A stretch of 64,000 nucleotides of DNA from CAVTJL01 sp963735065 (GCA_963735065.1 CAVTJL010000001.1:2046001-2110000), one strand, 5' to 3'. Positions 19,340 through 27,624 are shown, numbered from the stretch's first letter. The notes: generated by a model not told the origin, from the letters alone. Numbers and translations: made by a program.

Positions 19340-20667
19340 GCGTGAGCCGGATGCGGTGCGGGGAGCAGTCGCCGCACCGACGAGGAGTGAATGACCTCGC
19401 CCTGATTGACGTAGATCTCGTGGTTCTGCTCGATCCGGCTCGGATCGTAGCCGTAGTTCACGAGAATGCCGAAAAACTCGGCCATGCCCTTGGGTGATCT
19501 GTCGCCCAGCCAGTTGATGCGCTCCAGCCGGGCGCCGTTGCCGAGATGGAAGCGCGCCACCGGATCCCGCGGCCGCGTTCCCCGCTTCTCGCGTACCAGA
19601 TAGTGGGCACAGAGCCTGAGGAGCTGCGTCTGGAGGCGCCCCGCGACCTCCGGATCGTCCTGCCAGTCCGGCTCGTTCAGTGCGGTCAAGAGGCCCCGCT
19701 GCTCCTCCGTCAGCAACCCCTCCCTTCCGGTGGTGCGTTCCTCGTTGAGCCAGGCGGCAAAGCCTGGCACCGGTGAGAGGGTGGCGAAGGTGCGCAGCTG
19801 CGGCAGCTCCAGCTTGAGGCTCTCGACCACGAGCTTGATGAGGAAGTTGCCGAGCGTGACGCCGCGGAGCCCATCCTGGCAGTTGCTGATGGAGTAGAAG
19901 ACGGCGCTGTCGGCCTCGGTCGGCTGGCTCTCCGGCTGGTCGCTTGCCAGCAAAGGCTCGATCCGGTCCGCAATGCCCTCCGTGAGCGCGACCTGGACGA
20001 AGATCAGCGGCTCGTCGGGGAGGGCAGGGTGCAGGAAGGCAAAGCAACGGCGATCCGCGGCGAGGCGGCGCTTCAGCGCCTCGAGCGCCGGAACGCGGTG
20101 GACCTTCTCGTAGCGCATCAGCTTCTCGAGCAGCGAGGCCGGGCTGTTCCAGTCGATGCGGCTGAGCGCAAGAAAGCCCGGATTGAACCAGCTCGTCAGC
20201 AGATGGTGCAGGTCGGCGTCGACCTCGCGAAGCTCCGGGTGATGGGGCAGAAGGGCCAGAAGCTGCGCGCGCAGCGCCACGAGGGCCCGGGTCCCGCCCG
20301 GCGCCATGTTCATGCGCCGGAACAGCTCCTGCCGTGGCGGCTCGGCGGCCTGCCTCAGCGCGACCAGCGTCTCGAGGCTCTGCTGGGCCCGGTAGGCGTC
20401 GACCGCCTCAGCGATCCTATCAGGGTCCGGCCCGAAATCGCTCGCGAGGCGCTGGAAGAAGGCGAGGCGGCCGGCCTCGGGCAGCGTGCGAAAGAGAAGG
20501 ACGAGCTCGCGGGCAAGCGCGATGCCCGAGGCCTCGCCGCGGGTCGAGAGCAGGTCGCCGGCCAGGGCCTCGATGCCGCGACGCCGGGCGCTCTGCCGCA
20601 CCCGCAAAAGGTCCCGGCCCGCGTCGGCGATCGACACCATGAGCTGATCGAACACGCTCGGGAGCAT
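19336..20667 (-). CDS. Malonyl-CoA decarboxylase
   Basis: 443 residues, full length for bacterial MCD (MatA/MlyA type). Decarboxylates malonyl-CoA to acetyl-CoA with a GNAT-fold catalytic domain and a helical N-terminal domain. Blocks seen are ELFRRMNMAPGGTRALVALR, LLTSWFNPGFLALSRIDWNSPA, DRRCFAFLHPALPDEPLIFVQVALTEG, VFYSISNCQDGLRGVTLGNFLIK, TLSPVPGF and VARFHLGNGARLERINWLGD. The catalytic Ser (SISNCQ) and His (ARFHLGNGA) are in place. No matB or matC neighbours are present, so it may regulate malonyl-CoA pools. The ATG at 20667 begins the protein. Confidence 0.92.
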   Translation of the reverse strand: MLPSVFDQLMVSIADAGRDLLRVRQSARRRGIEALAGDLLSTRGEASGIALARELVLLFRTLPEAGRLAFFQRLASDFGPDPDRIAEAVDAYRAQQSLETLVALRQAAEPPRQELFRRMNMAPGGTRALVALRAQLLALLPHHPELREVDADLHHLLTSWFNPGFLALSRIDWNSPASLLEKLMRYEKVHRVPALEALKRRLAADRRCFAFLHPALPDEPLIFVQVALTEGIADRIEPLLASDQPESQPTEADSAVFYSISNCQDGLRGVTLGNFLIKLVVESLKLELPQLRTFATLSPVPGFAAWLNEERTTGREGLLTEEQRGLLTALNEPDWQDDPEVAGRLQTQLLRLCAHYLVREKRGTRPRDPVARFHLGNGARLERINWLGDRSPKGMAEFFGILVNYGYDPSRIEQNHEIYVNQGEVIHSSSVRRLLPAPHPAHA

Positions 20668-20786
20668 CGGGCCGTCTCCATCAAATCGAGATCGCTTCCG
20701 ATCCTACCGCCAGCAGGGAGGCGGCGGAACGGAGCCGCGCGGTGAGCCGCCATCCGATACCGCCCGGACCACGAAAGGAGACGGGA

Positions 20787-20811
20787 GGAACAAAGCAAGA
20801 AAGCATCGGTT
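20787..20811 (+). promoter_or_regulatory. Putative EcfG (general stress sigma factor) promoter
   Basis: GGAAC at 20787-20791, a 16-base spacer, then GGTT at 20808-20811. The alphaproteobacterial EcfG consensus is GGAAC-N16/17-CGTT, so 8 of 9 key bases match. It lies 38 bases before the TTG start of a gene group whose relatives are stress-induced. Confidence 0.6.
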
Positions 20812-20849
20812 ACGGCGTCAAGCCAAGAATACGATGTGGGAGAAGACCG

Positions 20850-21413
20850 TTGAGTGACAAGCAGGAGTGGGGTGGAGGAAGCGCCAGTGGCGCCGAGCCT
20901 CCGACCGATACGAGCGCGTCAGCCGCTGACGAGCTTCGCAGACGAGCCGCTGGTGCGGGCGAGCGCATGCGCGAGGAGGCGGAGACCGCAGCAGCTGGCG
21001 CACGCGTCCGCGCTGAGCGGGGCCGAGAGGACATCGCCGATGAGGTCGGCACCGTCGCCCGCCATCTCCAGGAGTCGGCAAGCGAGCTGCGGCAGCGCGA
21101 CGCTTGGCTCGCCGGCGTCCTCGGCCGTGGCGCCGACGAGCTGGACGGGCTCGCCCGGTCGCTCAAGGATCGCGATCTCGGCGACATCGTGACGTCGCTC
21201 GACCGGTTCGCGCGACGCCAACCGGGCCTCTTCATGGGCGCTGCGGTGGGCCTGGGCTTCGCGCTGACGCGGCTCGCCAAGAGCTCGGCCGACCGCCGGC
21301 ATGAGGAAGCACCCCGCACCGCGCCGCCCGTGCCGCCGCTCGCGACGCCATCCCCTCGCCCCAGCGCCACGCCGCCGGCGGGCAGGGGCTACGGGCAAGG
21401 AGGCCTGGCATGA
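20850..21413 (+). CDS. Stress-cassette membrane-associated protein (nutrient-deprivation-induced type)
   Basis: 187 residues, first gene of a four-gene group. The central 100 residues form a helical, Ala/Glu/Arg-rich, apolipoprotein-like region (RMREEAETAAAGARVRAERGREDIADEVGTVARHLQESA). One hydrophobic segment follows (RRQPGLFMGAAVGLGFALTRLAKSS), then a Pro-rich tail. Similar proteins accompany the holin-like and DUF3618 genes in Rhizobiales and relatives. The TTG at 20850 was chosen because GGGAGAAG lies upstream and low-complexity sequence precedes it; an ATG at 20742 is the alternative. Predicted to be driven by the EcfG-like promoter at 20787. Confidence 0.72.
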   Translation: MSDKQEWGGGSASGAEPPTDTSASAADELRRRAAGAGERMREEAETAAAGARVRAERGREDIADEVGTVARHLQESASELRQRDAWLAGVLGRGADELDGLARSLKDRDLGDIVTSLDRFARRQPGLFMGAAVGLGFALTRLAKSSADRRHEEAPRTAPPVPPLATPSPRPSATPPAGRGYGQGGLA

Positions 21414-21805
21414 CCGAGAGCACCTTCGAGCAGCGCCGGTTGGGCGACCTCCTGCGCAATGCCGCCACCGACCTCGTGGCGTTGGTTCGTGGCGAGATGG
21501 CGCTCGCTCGGAGCGAGGCCAAGGACAGCATGCGGCAGGTCGTCGTGGCGGTCGTGTCGCTGCTGACCGGCGCGCTTGTCGCCTTCGCTGCGCTCCTCAT
21601 CCTCCTGCAGGCGCTCGTGTTGGTCCTCAGCAACTACATGTGGGATTGGGTTGCCTCGATCCTCGTGGCCGTTGTTGTCGCCATCGTCGGCTTCGTCCTC
21701 ATCCGCAAGGGCGAGACGGATCTGAGCGCAGCCCAGCTGGCGCCAACCCGGACGGCAGAGAACCTTCGCCGGGACGCCAACCTTCTGAAGGAGCAGGTGT
21801 CGTGA
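21410..21805 (+). CDS. Phage-holin-family (Holin 3_6 type) membrane protein
   Basis: 131 residues. A short amphipathic N-terminus (FEQRRLGDLLRNAATDLVALVRGEMALARSEAK) is followed by two membrane helices (about 45-70 and 77-98) and a charged C-tail. This is the pattern of the PF07332-type holin-superfamily proteins, which in alphaproteobacteria are chromosomal envelope-stress genes rather than lysis holins. It overlaps the preceding gene by 4 bases (ATGA) and the next by 4 (GTGA), showing tight translational coupling. Confidence 0.82.
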   Translation: MTESTFEQRRLGDLLRNAATDLVALVRGEMALARSEAKDSMRQVVVAVVSLLTGALVAFAALLILLQALVLVLSNYMWDWVASILVAVVVAIVGFVLIRKGETDLSAAQLAPTRTAENLRRDANLLKEQVS

Positions 21806-22632
21806 CCGCATCGGCCGAGACCCGGCGCATCGAGCGCGAGCTGGAGGATACGCGGCAGCGGCTCGATCGGAGCCTGACGGAGGTGCAGGCGCGGCTGGCG
21901 CCGGGCCGCGTCGTCGACGAGGCTCTCATCTATGCGCGCGAGACGGGTGTGGCAGACTTCGGCCGAAATCTCGGCCGAAGCGTCCGCGACAACCCCCTGC
22001 CGGTCGCGCTCGTTGGCGTCGGGCTGGCTTGGCTCATGGCGGCCGACCGACGCGGTCCGCCTGCCGGATACAGCCAATCCGAGGATCTCGCGAGCCGCGC
22101 CCAGGCCGCCGTTGCGGCGTTGCAGCGCCAAGCTGGCGAGACCGAGGAGGCCTTCGAGCACCGCGCCTACGAGGCGAAGGCGCGCGTGCTCGAGATCAAG
22201 CAGGCGGCGGGAGATTCCGCCTCGGACTTCCGCGCACGTGTCGACGAGGCGATGGAGGAGCTTGGCCGTCGCTACGAGCGGACGCGCGACAAGGCGACCG
22301 ATGCGGTGCGCGACGGAACGCGTCGGGCTGGTGGAGCGGCTTCCGATGCCATGGGGCAGCTCCAGGACCAGCCCATGCTGATGGCGGCACTGGGTCTGAC
22401 GCTTGGCTCCGCGATCGGAGCGTTCCTGCCGCCCACGCAAGCCGAGGACGAGTTCCTTGGTGAGGCTGGCGATGCGCTGCGGCATCAGGCGGCGGCGGGG
22501 GCCGACGAGGCTGTGTCGGCGGCGGGCCGGGTTGCCGAGCGGACGGCCGATGCCGCGCGCGAGGCTGTTGGCGACGAGATACCTCAGGAGTCGGCCGGCG
22601 AGCCACCGGCGCGCAGCCCGGTGACCGATTAG
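21802..22632 (+). CDS. DUF3618 domain membrane protein
   Basis: 276 residues. The N-terminus (TRRIERELEDTRQRLDRSLTEVQARLAPGRVVDEAL) is the DUF3618 signature. A first hydrophobic segment lies around NPLPVALVGVGLAWLM and a second around QPMLMAALGLTLGSAIGAFLPP; between them is a long charged helix with likely coiled coil. The C-terminus is Ala/Glu-rich. The GTG at 21802 overlaps the upstream stop (GTGA). With the two genes before it, it forms a cassette probably anchored to the inner membrane and working together under general stress. Confidence 0.82.
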   Translation: MTASAETRRIERELEDTRQRLDRSLTEVQARLAPGRVVDEALIYARETGVADFGRNLGRSVRDNPLPVALVGVGLAWLMAADRRGPPAGYSQSEDLASRAQAAVAALQRQAGETEEAFEHRAYEAKARVLEIKQAAGDSASDFRARVDEAMEELGRRYERTRDKATDAVRDGTRRAGGAASDAMGQLQDQPMLMAALGLTLGSAIGAFLPPTQAEDEFLGEAGDALRHQAAAGADEAVSAAGRVAERTADAAREAVGDEIPQESAGEPPARSPVTD

Positions 22633-22669
22633 ACCTGCCTGGTCGCGCAGATCTCAAGAAATCCAGCGG

Positions 22670-22685
22670 CCCGCGAGCACGCGGG
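22670..22685 (+). terminator. Small hairpin after DUF3618 gene
   Basis: CCCGCG-AGCA-CGCGGG, 6 perfect pairs, 38 bases after the DUF3618 stop and 21 before the microprotein start. No T-run. It may attenuate rather than end transcription. Confidence 0.3.
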
Positions 22686-22706
22686 TCCGCCTAATAGGGC
22701 GAGGAC

Positions 22707-22781
22707 ATGTACAATATCTTCTATATCATCGGCGTGATTGTCGTCATTTTGGCCATCCTTTCATTTCTCGGCCTTCGCTGA
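22707..22781 (+). CDS. 24-residue membrane microprotein
   Basis: A complete ORF of 25 codons: ATG at 22707, GAGG 4 bases upstream (GGCGAGGAC), TGA at 22779-22781. The peptide begins MYNIFYIIGVIVV and ends LSFLGLR: an aromatic N-terminus, about 18 hydrophobic residues and a terminal Arg, i.e. one inner-membrane helix with the charged end left at one face. It follows the DUF3618 gene by 74 bases on the same strand, so it probably belongs to the stress cassette. Comparable tiny hydrophobic proteins ending in similar L-S-F-x-G-L-R tails are, as I recall, found in alphaproteobacteria. Function unknown. Confidence 0.65.
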   Translation: MYNIFYIIGVIVVILAILSFLGLR

Positions 22782-22797
22782 GGCGGCTCTCCGTCTC

Positions 22798-22838
22798 ACC
22801 TCGCATGACGGGTGACGCCGTTGCCCGCCATGCGAGGT
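22798..22838. terminator. Long stem-loop, probable terminator or regulatory RNA element
   Basis: ACCTCGCATG (22798-22807) pairs perfectly with CATGCGAGGT (22829-22838); inside it CGGG pairs with CCCG after a one-base mismatch. It lies 17 bases after the microprotein stop and 62 before mntR. No T-tract, so termination is inferred from stem strength and position. Confidence 0.5.
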
Positions 22839-22899
22839 CGCGCTAGGCTCCGCCGCCCAGTGGTCGGGTATCCTCGCCCGACATGAAGACAAGGCGGCG

Positions 22900-23365
22900 T
22901 TGCTTGTGGTGAGGAGAGTTCAAAGGCGGCTGCTGCGCGCCGAGGAGCAGGCCGCCCATTTCGATCGCACCCGCAGTGATCATCGAACGGAGATAGCGGA
23001 GGACTATGTCGAGCTCATTGCCGACCTGATCGACTGCACCGGCGAGGCGAGGGTGGTCGACCTCGCAGGTCGGCTGGGCGTGACCAGCGCCACCGTCAAC
23101 AACACGATCGCGCGGCTGCAACGCGAGAGGCTGGTGCGCTCCGAGCCGTATCGCTCGATCTTCCTCACGGATGCCGGACGTGAGCTCGCGCGCGTGTGTC
23201 GCGAGCGCCACGCGATCGTGGTGGCGTTTCTGCGGGCGCTGGGCGTGAGCGAGGCGACGGCGGCGATCGATGCCGAGGGGATCGAGCACCATGTTAGCCG
23301 TGAGAACTCTCGATGCTTTCGCTCGCCTGACGCGAACCGCGCGCCTTCCTGATAAATCGGAATGA
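22900..23365 (+). pseudogene. mntR: Manganese-responsive regulator MntR (DtxR family), C-terminus frameshifted
   Basis: The N-terminal winged helix is intact: EIAEDYVELIADLIDCTGEARVVDLAGRLGVTSATVNNTIARLQRERLVRSEPYRSIFLTDAG, then HAIVVAFLRALGVSEATAAIDAEGIEHHVSRE. These match proteobacterial MntR, including the His and Glu metal ligands. After HHVSRE the frame reads NSRCFRSP, but removal of one A at 23305-23306 restores ETLDAFARLTRTARLPD and a stop at 23363-23365, in line with the family ending (ETLDAF). As it stands the protein is 150 residues with a wrong tail of about 17 residues and ends at 23352. The start is uncertain (TTG 22900, GTG 22906 or 22909). No mntH is nearby. DNA binding and metal binding could survive. 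Confidence 0.75.
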
Positions 23366-23368
23366 TCC

Positions 23369-24022
23369 TCAGGTGAGGATGAGCTTCCGGGCGACGAAGG
23401 CCTCCGCGAAGCGCGACGGAGCCCCGCACTCGAGGCCGCGCAGGCGGGCCAGGCCGCGAAAGGTGTCGGCGTCGAACCATTGCCTCGACCGCTGCGTGCC
23501 GAAATGTTGCTCCAACAGGGCGATCTTGCGCGCGATCAGGGGCTCCTCGAGCGGGACGTAGACGTTGGGTGGGGCCAACTCGCCATCGTACTTCGGAATC
23601 TCATACTCGAGGATGAGATGGTCGCGGAACGTGTTCCAGGTGAGTTGGCAGACCTCCCGGTGGTCCTGATGCCGGTCGTTGCGCGCGTGCGTGAGGATGA
23701 GGTCGGGGGAGGGCGCCTGTTTCAGGGTCTCGAACCATGCCTTGAGGGCGCCACCGACATAGGGGAAGTGGCCGTCTTGAAAGTCCATGACGTCGACGCG
23801 GGCGCTGGTGGCGTCGGCGAGAAAGGCGGCGGCGCTGGAGCGGGCTTCCTCGGCTCGCTGGTCCCGCGCCGAGAGCACGCACCACACGACCTCGACCTCG
23901 ATGTCGCGAGCCAGCAGCGAGAGGATCGTTCCGCCGCAGCCGATCTCGATGTCGTCGGCATGGGCTCCGAGGCATAGAAGGCGTAGGCGCTGGCCGGGCA
24001 AGGCCAGCCCGAGCCCTCTCAC
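23369..24022 (-). CDS. PIG-L family deacetylase
   Basis: 217 residues of the PIG-L/LmbE Zn-dependent N-acetyl deacetylase family. The metal motif is LCLGAHADDIEIGCGG, where AHADD stands for the usual PHPDD; a second ligand His is in THARNDRHQDHREV. A probable role is removal of an acetyl group from an amino sugar in the neighbouring polysaccharide pathway, as such genes often accompany CDP-sugar genes. The GTG start overlaps the stop of the cytidylyltransferase by 4 bases (GTGA), so this is the last gene of a coupled minus-strand operon. Confidence 0.87.
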   Translation of the reverse strand: MRGLGLALPGQRLRLLCLGAHADDIEIGCGGTILSLLARDIEVEVVWCVLSARDQRAEEARSSAAAFLADATSARVDVMDFQDGHFPYVGGALKAWFETLKQAPSPDLILTHARNDRHQDHREVCQLTWNTFRDHLILEYEIPKYDGELAPPNVYVPLEEPLIARKIALLEQHFGTQRSRQWFDADTFRGLARLRGLECGAPSRFAEAFVARKLILT

Positions 24023-24810
24023 GACACGCTACCCTCGCGCGTCCAGGGCAACCACGGCGTGTGGCCCTTCTCGAACATCTCCTCGAGGATCATCTTGTCC
24101 TTGAGGGTGTCCATCGAGGCCCAGAAGCCGCGATGCTTGTAGGCCAGCAGCTGGCCCGCCTCGATCAGGCGGTTGAAGGGCTCGACGACCAGCTCCTCGC
24201 CCGGCTGAATGTAGTCGAAGATGGCTCGGCGGAAGATGAAGAAGCCGCCGTTGATCCAGATCTCCGACTGATGGCTCGTCGTTATGCTGACCACCTTGCC
24301 TTCGGCGTCGACGTTGAGGAGGTGGTAGCTGAAGTTTGGCTGGACGGCGACGAACGCTGCCACCTTTCCGGACCGCTCGAACCAGCTGATCATGTGGTCC
24401 AGAGAGAGGTCACTGAGGCCGTCGCTATAGTTGGCGAGGAAGATCTCCTCGCCCTCGAGGGACGGGCGGATGGCCAGTAGCCGCTCGCCGATGTTGCGCC
24501 ACATACCGGTTTCGACCAGCGAGACGCGCCAGTCCTCCTCGGGCTCGCCCAGCACGTCGACCCGGCGGCCGAAATCCGAGACAACGCAGTCACGATGCAT
24601 GGATGGACGATAGTTAAGAAAGAATTCCTTAATCACATTGCCCTTGAAGCCGAGGCACAAGATAAAGTCGTGGTGGCCGAAGTGACGGTAGTATTGGATG
24701 AGATGCCAGAGAATCGGCTGGCTGCCGACAGGCACCATCGGCTTGGGCACATTCTCCGAATAATCCCGGATGCGTGTGCCGAGACCTCCGCAGAACATGA
24801 CAACCTTCAT
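24019..24810 (-). CDS. rfbF: Glucose-1-phosphate cytidylyltransferase
   Basis: 263 residues. Makes CDP-glucose from glucose-1-phosphate and CTP, the entry to CDP-deoxysugars and branched sugars of surface polysaccharide. The start MKVVMFCGGLGTRIRDYSENVPKPMVPVG is the nucleotidyltransferase signature. GFKGNVIKEFFLNYR, LANYSDGLSDLSLDHMI and WINGGFFIFRRAIFDYI follow, and GFWASMDTLKDKMILEEM ends the domain; all are RfbF-like. The ATG at 24810 was chosen by homology. It overlaps the methyltransferase stop by 4 bases (ATGA). The partner CDP-glucose 4,6-dehydratase (rfbG) is not in the window. Confidence 0.93.
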   Translation of the reverse strand: MKVVMFCGGLGTRIRDYSENVPKPMVPVGSQPILWHLIQYYRHFGHHDFILCLGFKGNVIKEFFLNYRPSMHRDCVVSDFGRRVDVLGEPEEDWRVSLVETGMWRNIGERLLAIRPSLEGEEIFLANYSDGLSDLSLDHMISWFERSGKVAAFVAVQPNFSYHLLNVDAEGKVVSITTSHQSEIWINGGFFIFRRAIFDYIQPGEELVVEPFNRLIEAGQLLAYKHRGFWASMDTLKDKMILEEMFEKGHTPWLPWTREGSVS

Positions 24811-26069
24811 GCCGCGAGTCTCCGCGGATCGACCAGCTGGACCTCTGGGATTGGCACGACGAACTGGCATCCCCACTCCGCGACATGGTGCATCTGCTGC
24901 ATGATCTCGGTCTTCAGGTTCCATGGCAGGATCAGGATGAGGTCCGGCTTCGTCTCATCGATCCTGTCAGGAGGGAAGATCGGGATATGCGTTCCTGGTG
25001 AGAACCGACCATGCTTGTAGGGGTTCCGGTCGACTAGGTAGTCTAGGAAGTCCGTCCTGATGCCGCAGTAGTTGAGGAGCGTGTTGCCTTTCCCTGGAGC
25101 CCCGTAGCCGGCGATGCGCCGGCCGGCGCTCTTGGCCTCGATGAGAAAGCCGAGGAGCTTCCGCTTCGTCTCCGCCACGCGCGCGCCGAACCGCGCATAG
25201 CTCGCCGGGTCGGCCAGGCCCGCGCTCGTCTCCGCCTCGCGCAACCGGCCGACTTCCGGGGAAACGGGTGGACCGGCCATATCGGCATGGCGGAGGAAGA
25301 TCCTGAGCGACCCGCCATGCGTCGGCAGCTCCTCGACATCGTAGAGGAGGAGCCCGTGCGCGGCTGCGATCCGCTCCACCGCGAGCAGCGAGAAGTAGGA
25401 GAAGTGCTCGTGGTAGATCTGGTCGAACTGGTTGCCTTCGATCGTCCGCAGCAGGTGCGGGAACTCGAGGGTCGCGGTGCCCGGGCGCTTCAGCAGGATC
25501 TGTATCCCGCCCACGAAATCATTGAGGTCTGGCACCTGGGCCAGCACATTGTTGCCGACGATCAGGTCCGCCGCAGACCCTTCGGCAACCAGCTGGTGCG
25601 CCAGGTCACGACCGAAGAACCCGACCCGCGTCGGGACCCCGCGCTCCGTCGCGGCGGCGGCGACATTGGCCGCGGGCTCCACGCCGAGCGCCGGAATGTT
25701 CTGCCGCACGAAGTGCTGCAGGAGGTAGCCGTCATTGCTGGCGAGCTCGACGACCTGACTCCGTGCATCGAGCTCGAGCTTTGTCGTCATGGCCTCGGCA
25801 TAGCGCTGCGCATGGCGGACCCAGCTTTCCGAGAAGGAGGAGAAGTAGGCGTACTCGCTGAAGATCTCGCTCGCGCTGACGTATTCACGGAGCTGAACCA
25901 GAAGGCATGAGGCGCAGACCCGCACGTCCAGGGGGTAGAACGGCTCCATCCGGTCCAGATGGTCGGCAGGCAGGAAGCTCTCGCAGAGCGGGGACATGCC
26001 GAGATCGACCATGCCATGGGTCAGCGGCGTGCCACAGAAGCGACAGGAAGGCGTAGAGATCGAAGACAT
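24807..26069 (-). CDS. NDP-sugar C-methyltransferase-type protein (Zn-binding, SAM, C-terminal domains)
   Basis: 420 residues with the three-part layout of NDP-hexose C-methyltransferases (TylC3/TcaB9-like). The N-terminal zinc region CRFCGTPL...CASCLLVQL holds two Cys pairs. The SAM domain has VVELASNDGYLLQHF and LIVGNNVLAQVPDLNDFV, with YHEHFSYFS containing the catalytic Tyr/His/Glu-His group. The C-terminal domain includes IAGYGAPGKGNTLLNYCGI. It probably adds a methyl group to a keto-deoxysugar carrying CDP. It is the first gene of the coupled trio with rfbF and PIG-L. A Wzx-like gene lies 55 bases upstream on the same strand. Confidence 0.88.
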   Translation of the reverse strand: MSSISTPSCRFCGTPLTHGMVDLGMSPLCESFLPADHLDRMEPFYPLDVRVCASCLLVQLREYVSASEIFSEYAYFSSFSESWVRHAQRYAEAMTTKLELDARSQVVELASNDGYLLQHFVRQNIPALGVEPAANVAAAATERGVPTRVGFFGRDLAHQLVAEGSAADLIVGNNVLAQVPDLNDFVGGIQILLKRPGTATLEFPHLLRTIEGNQFDQIYHEHFSYFSLLAVERIAAAHGLLLYDVEELPTHGGSLRIFLRHADMAGPPVSPEVGRLREAETSAGLADPASYARFGARVAETKRKLLGFLIEAKSAGRRIAGYGAPGKGNTLLNYCGIRTDFLDYLVDRNPYKHGRFSPGTHIPIFPPDRIDETKPDLILILPWNLKTEIMQQMHHVAEWGCQFVVPIPEVQLVDPRRLAA

Positions 26070-26124
26070 CAGGTGTCTCTCCAGCCCAAAGCACTGGGAA
26101 CGATAGGTGGTACGGCTCGGCCGG

Positions 26125-27624
26125 TCAAACGCGCTCGCGGCTCGGACGCAGCCAGGGGAGCCGCGCTCCGCCGAGCCGTGAGGCGAGCGACGCAGGCAGG
26201 AAGGGCTCGAGGTCGGCCATCCCGACCACGCCGAGGGCAAAGAGCAGGACGAGGCCGACAAGCCCAAACAGCGCAAGCTCGAGGAGAAGGAACAGCCCCT
26301 CCGCGTGGAGAAGGGCGGATGGCACGGCCACGACAGCTGTCACGAAAGCCACGCGCAGCAGGATCGAAAGGCGTCCGAGGGGCGCCACCAGCCGGTGAAC
26401 GGCCACCGCAGCCGCCAGGGCGGCCACCGCGGTCGCGGCGAGCGCGCCAACCGCAGCGCCCATGGCGCCGAAGTTCAGGACAAGAAGGACACTCGCCACC
26501 ACGGCAAGGGGCACCACGGCCAGCGTCAGGAGCCCGGCGATGCCCGATCGGCCAGCGCCGATCAGGGCCATGCCGAAGGTCAGGTAGAACGTGAGGAAGA
26601 AGCCCTGTGCCAGGATCAGCAGGGCGAGAAACCGCCCCCCTCCCGCATAGGCGCTCGAGAACAGAAGCGCCACCACCGGGCCGGCATTGACCGCGATCAG
26701 GACGCAGCCGGGCAGAAGGACCATCAGCATGAAGCGCAGCGCACCCTCGAGCGCGCGCTCGGCGGCAGCCCGATCTCCTGAGCCGAAGGCCGCCGCGATC
26801 GAGGGAAGAAGCGCTGCCGAGACCGCATTGGCGATGAAGTTGGGCATCTTGGCGATCGTGGCGGCTGCGACGTAGAATCCCATGGTCGCCTTGGCGCTTG
26901 CGGCACCCACCGCGCCCAGCACCCAGAGATCGACGCTGGGCAGAATCTGTGTCCCGGCAGCGACAGCGGCCATGGCCGGGGCGAGGCGCAGGATCGGCCG
27001 CGCCTTCTCCAGCGTCAGCCGGAACGGCGCGAGGCCGACGGCGAAGATGGTGTAGCCGAGACCCGCCACCGACACGATGACATTGACGATGAGGGCGCCG
27101 ACGGCGGTGGCCCCGATCGCCACCAGGATCAGCACGCCAACGACCCGCGTGACGCCATAGATGGTAAGCGACAGGCTCTCATGCAGAAACGCGCGGCGCC
27201 CATTCAGGATATGGAAGAGCGTCGCGTAGAGCCCGTAAACCGGGATATCCAAGGCGGCGATGCGGAAGAGGCGGGCACCGTCCGGGATTCCGAAAAGATG
27301 GCCGAGCGCCGGCGCTCCGGCCAGCACGATCACGAAGAGAAGGAGATAGGAGCCGATGGAGAGGGTCAGGCCTGTCGCTTCGGTCGCCGGCTCCGAGCGC
27401 CCGGTGTCCGCGATCAGCTTGCCCATCGCCTGGGCCAGCCCGGCACGCCCCATCAGCTCCATCGCGACGAGAAAGGAGTAGACGATACCGTAGACGCCGT
27501 AGGCAGCCGGGCCCAGCGATCGCGCTAGGATCACGGTCGACAGGTAGCTGCAGAGCATCAAAGCGAGCTGGGCGGCCAGATGAAAGGCCGTGCCGTGGGC
27601 GGCCTTACGTGTAAGGTCGGACAT
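26125..27624 (-). CDS. Wzx-like polysaccharide flippase (MATE/MVF superfamily)
   Basis: 499 residues with about 12-14 hydrophobic segments and few charged residues. The start MSDLTRKAAHGTAFHLAAQ and LSTVILARSLGPAAYGVYGIVYSFL match the opening of the RfbX/Wzx family (ILARLLGPEDYGIY). Wzx flips undecaprenyl-linked repeat units across the inner membrane, so this supports a Wzy-type or similar surface polysaccharide locus. The ATG at 27624 was chosen at the family N-terminus; the frame stays open upstream without similarity. It is divergent from the epimerase gene (226-base gap), which probably holds both promoters. Confidence 0.87.
   Translation of the reverse strand: MSDLTRKAAHGTAFHLAAQLALMLCSYLSTVILARSLGPAAYGVYGIVYSFLVAMELMGRAGLAQAMGKLIADTGRSEPATEATGLTLSIGSYLLLFVIVLAGAPALGHLFGIPDGARLFRIAALDIPVYGLYATLFHILNGRRAFLHESLSLTIYGVTRVVGVLILVAIGATAVGALIVNVIVSVAGLGYTIFAVGLAPFRLTLEKARPILRLAPAMAAVAAGTQILPSVDLWVLGAVGAASAKATMGFYVAAATIAKMPNFIANAVSAALLPSIAAAFGSGDRAAAERALEGALRFMLMVLLPGCVLIAVNAGPVVALLFSSAYAGGGRFLALLILAQGFFLTFYLTFGMALIGAGRSGIAGLLTLAVVPLAVVASVLLVLNFGAMGAAVGALAATAVAALAAAVAVHRLVAPLGRLSILLRVAFVTAVVAVPSALLHAEGLFLLLELALFGLVGLVLLFALGVVGMADLEPFLPASLASRLGGARLPWLRPSRERV

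Noticed and set aside
21410..21805. Phage holin as sign of a prophage
   Set aside because: The holin-family gene sits in a chromosomal stress cassette; no other phage gene (terminase, capsid, endolysin) is present.
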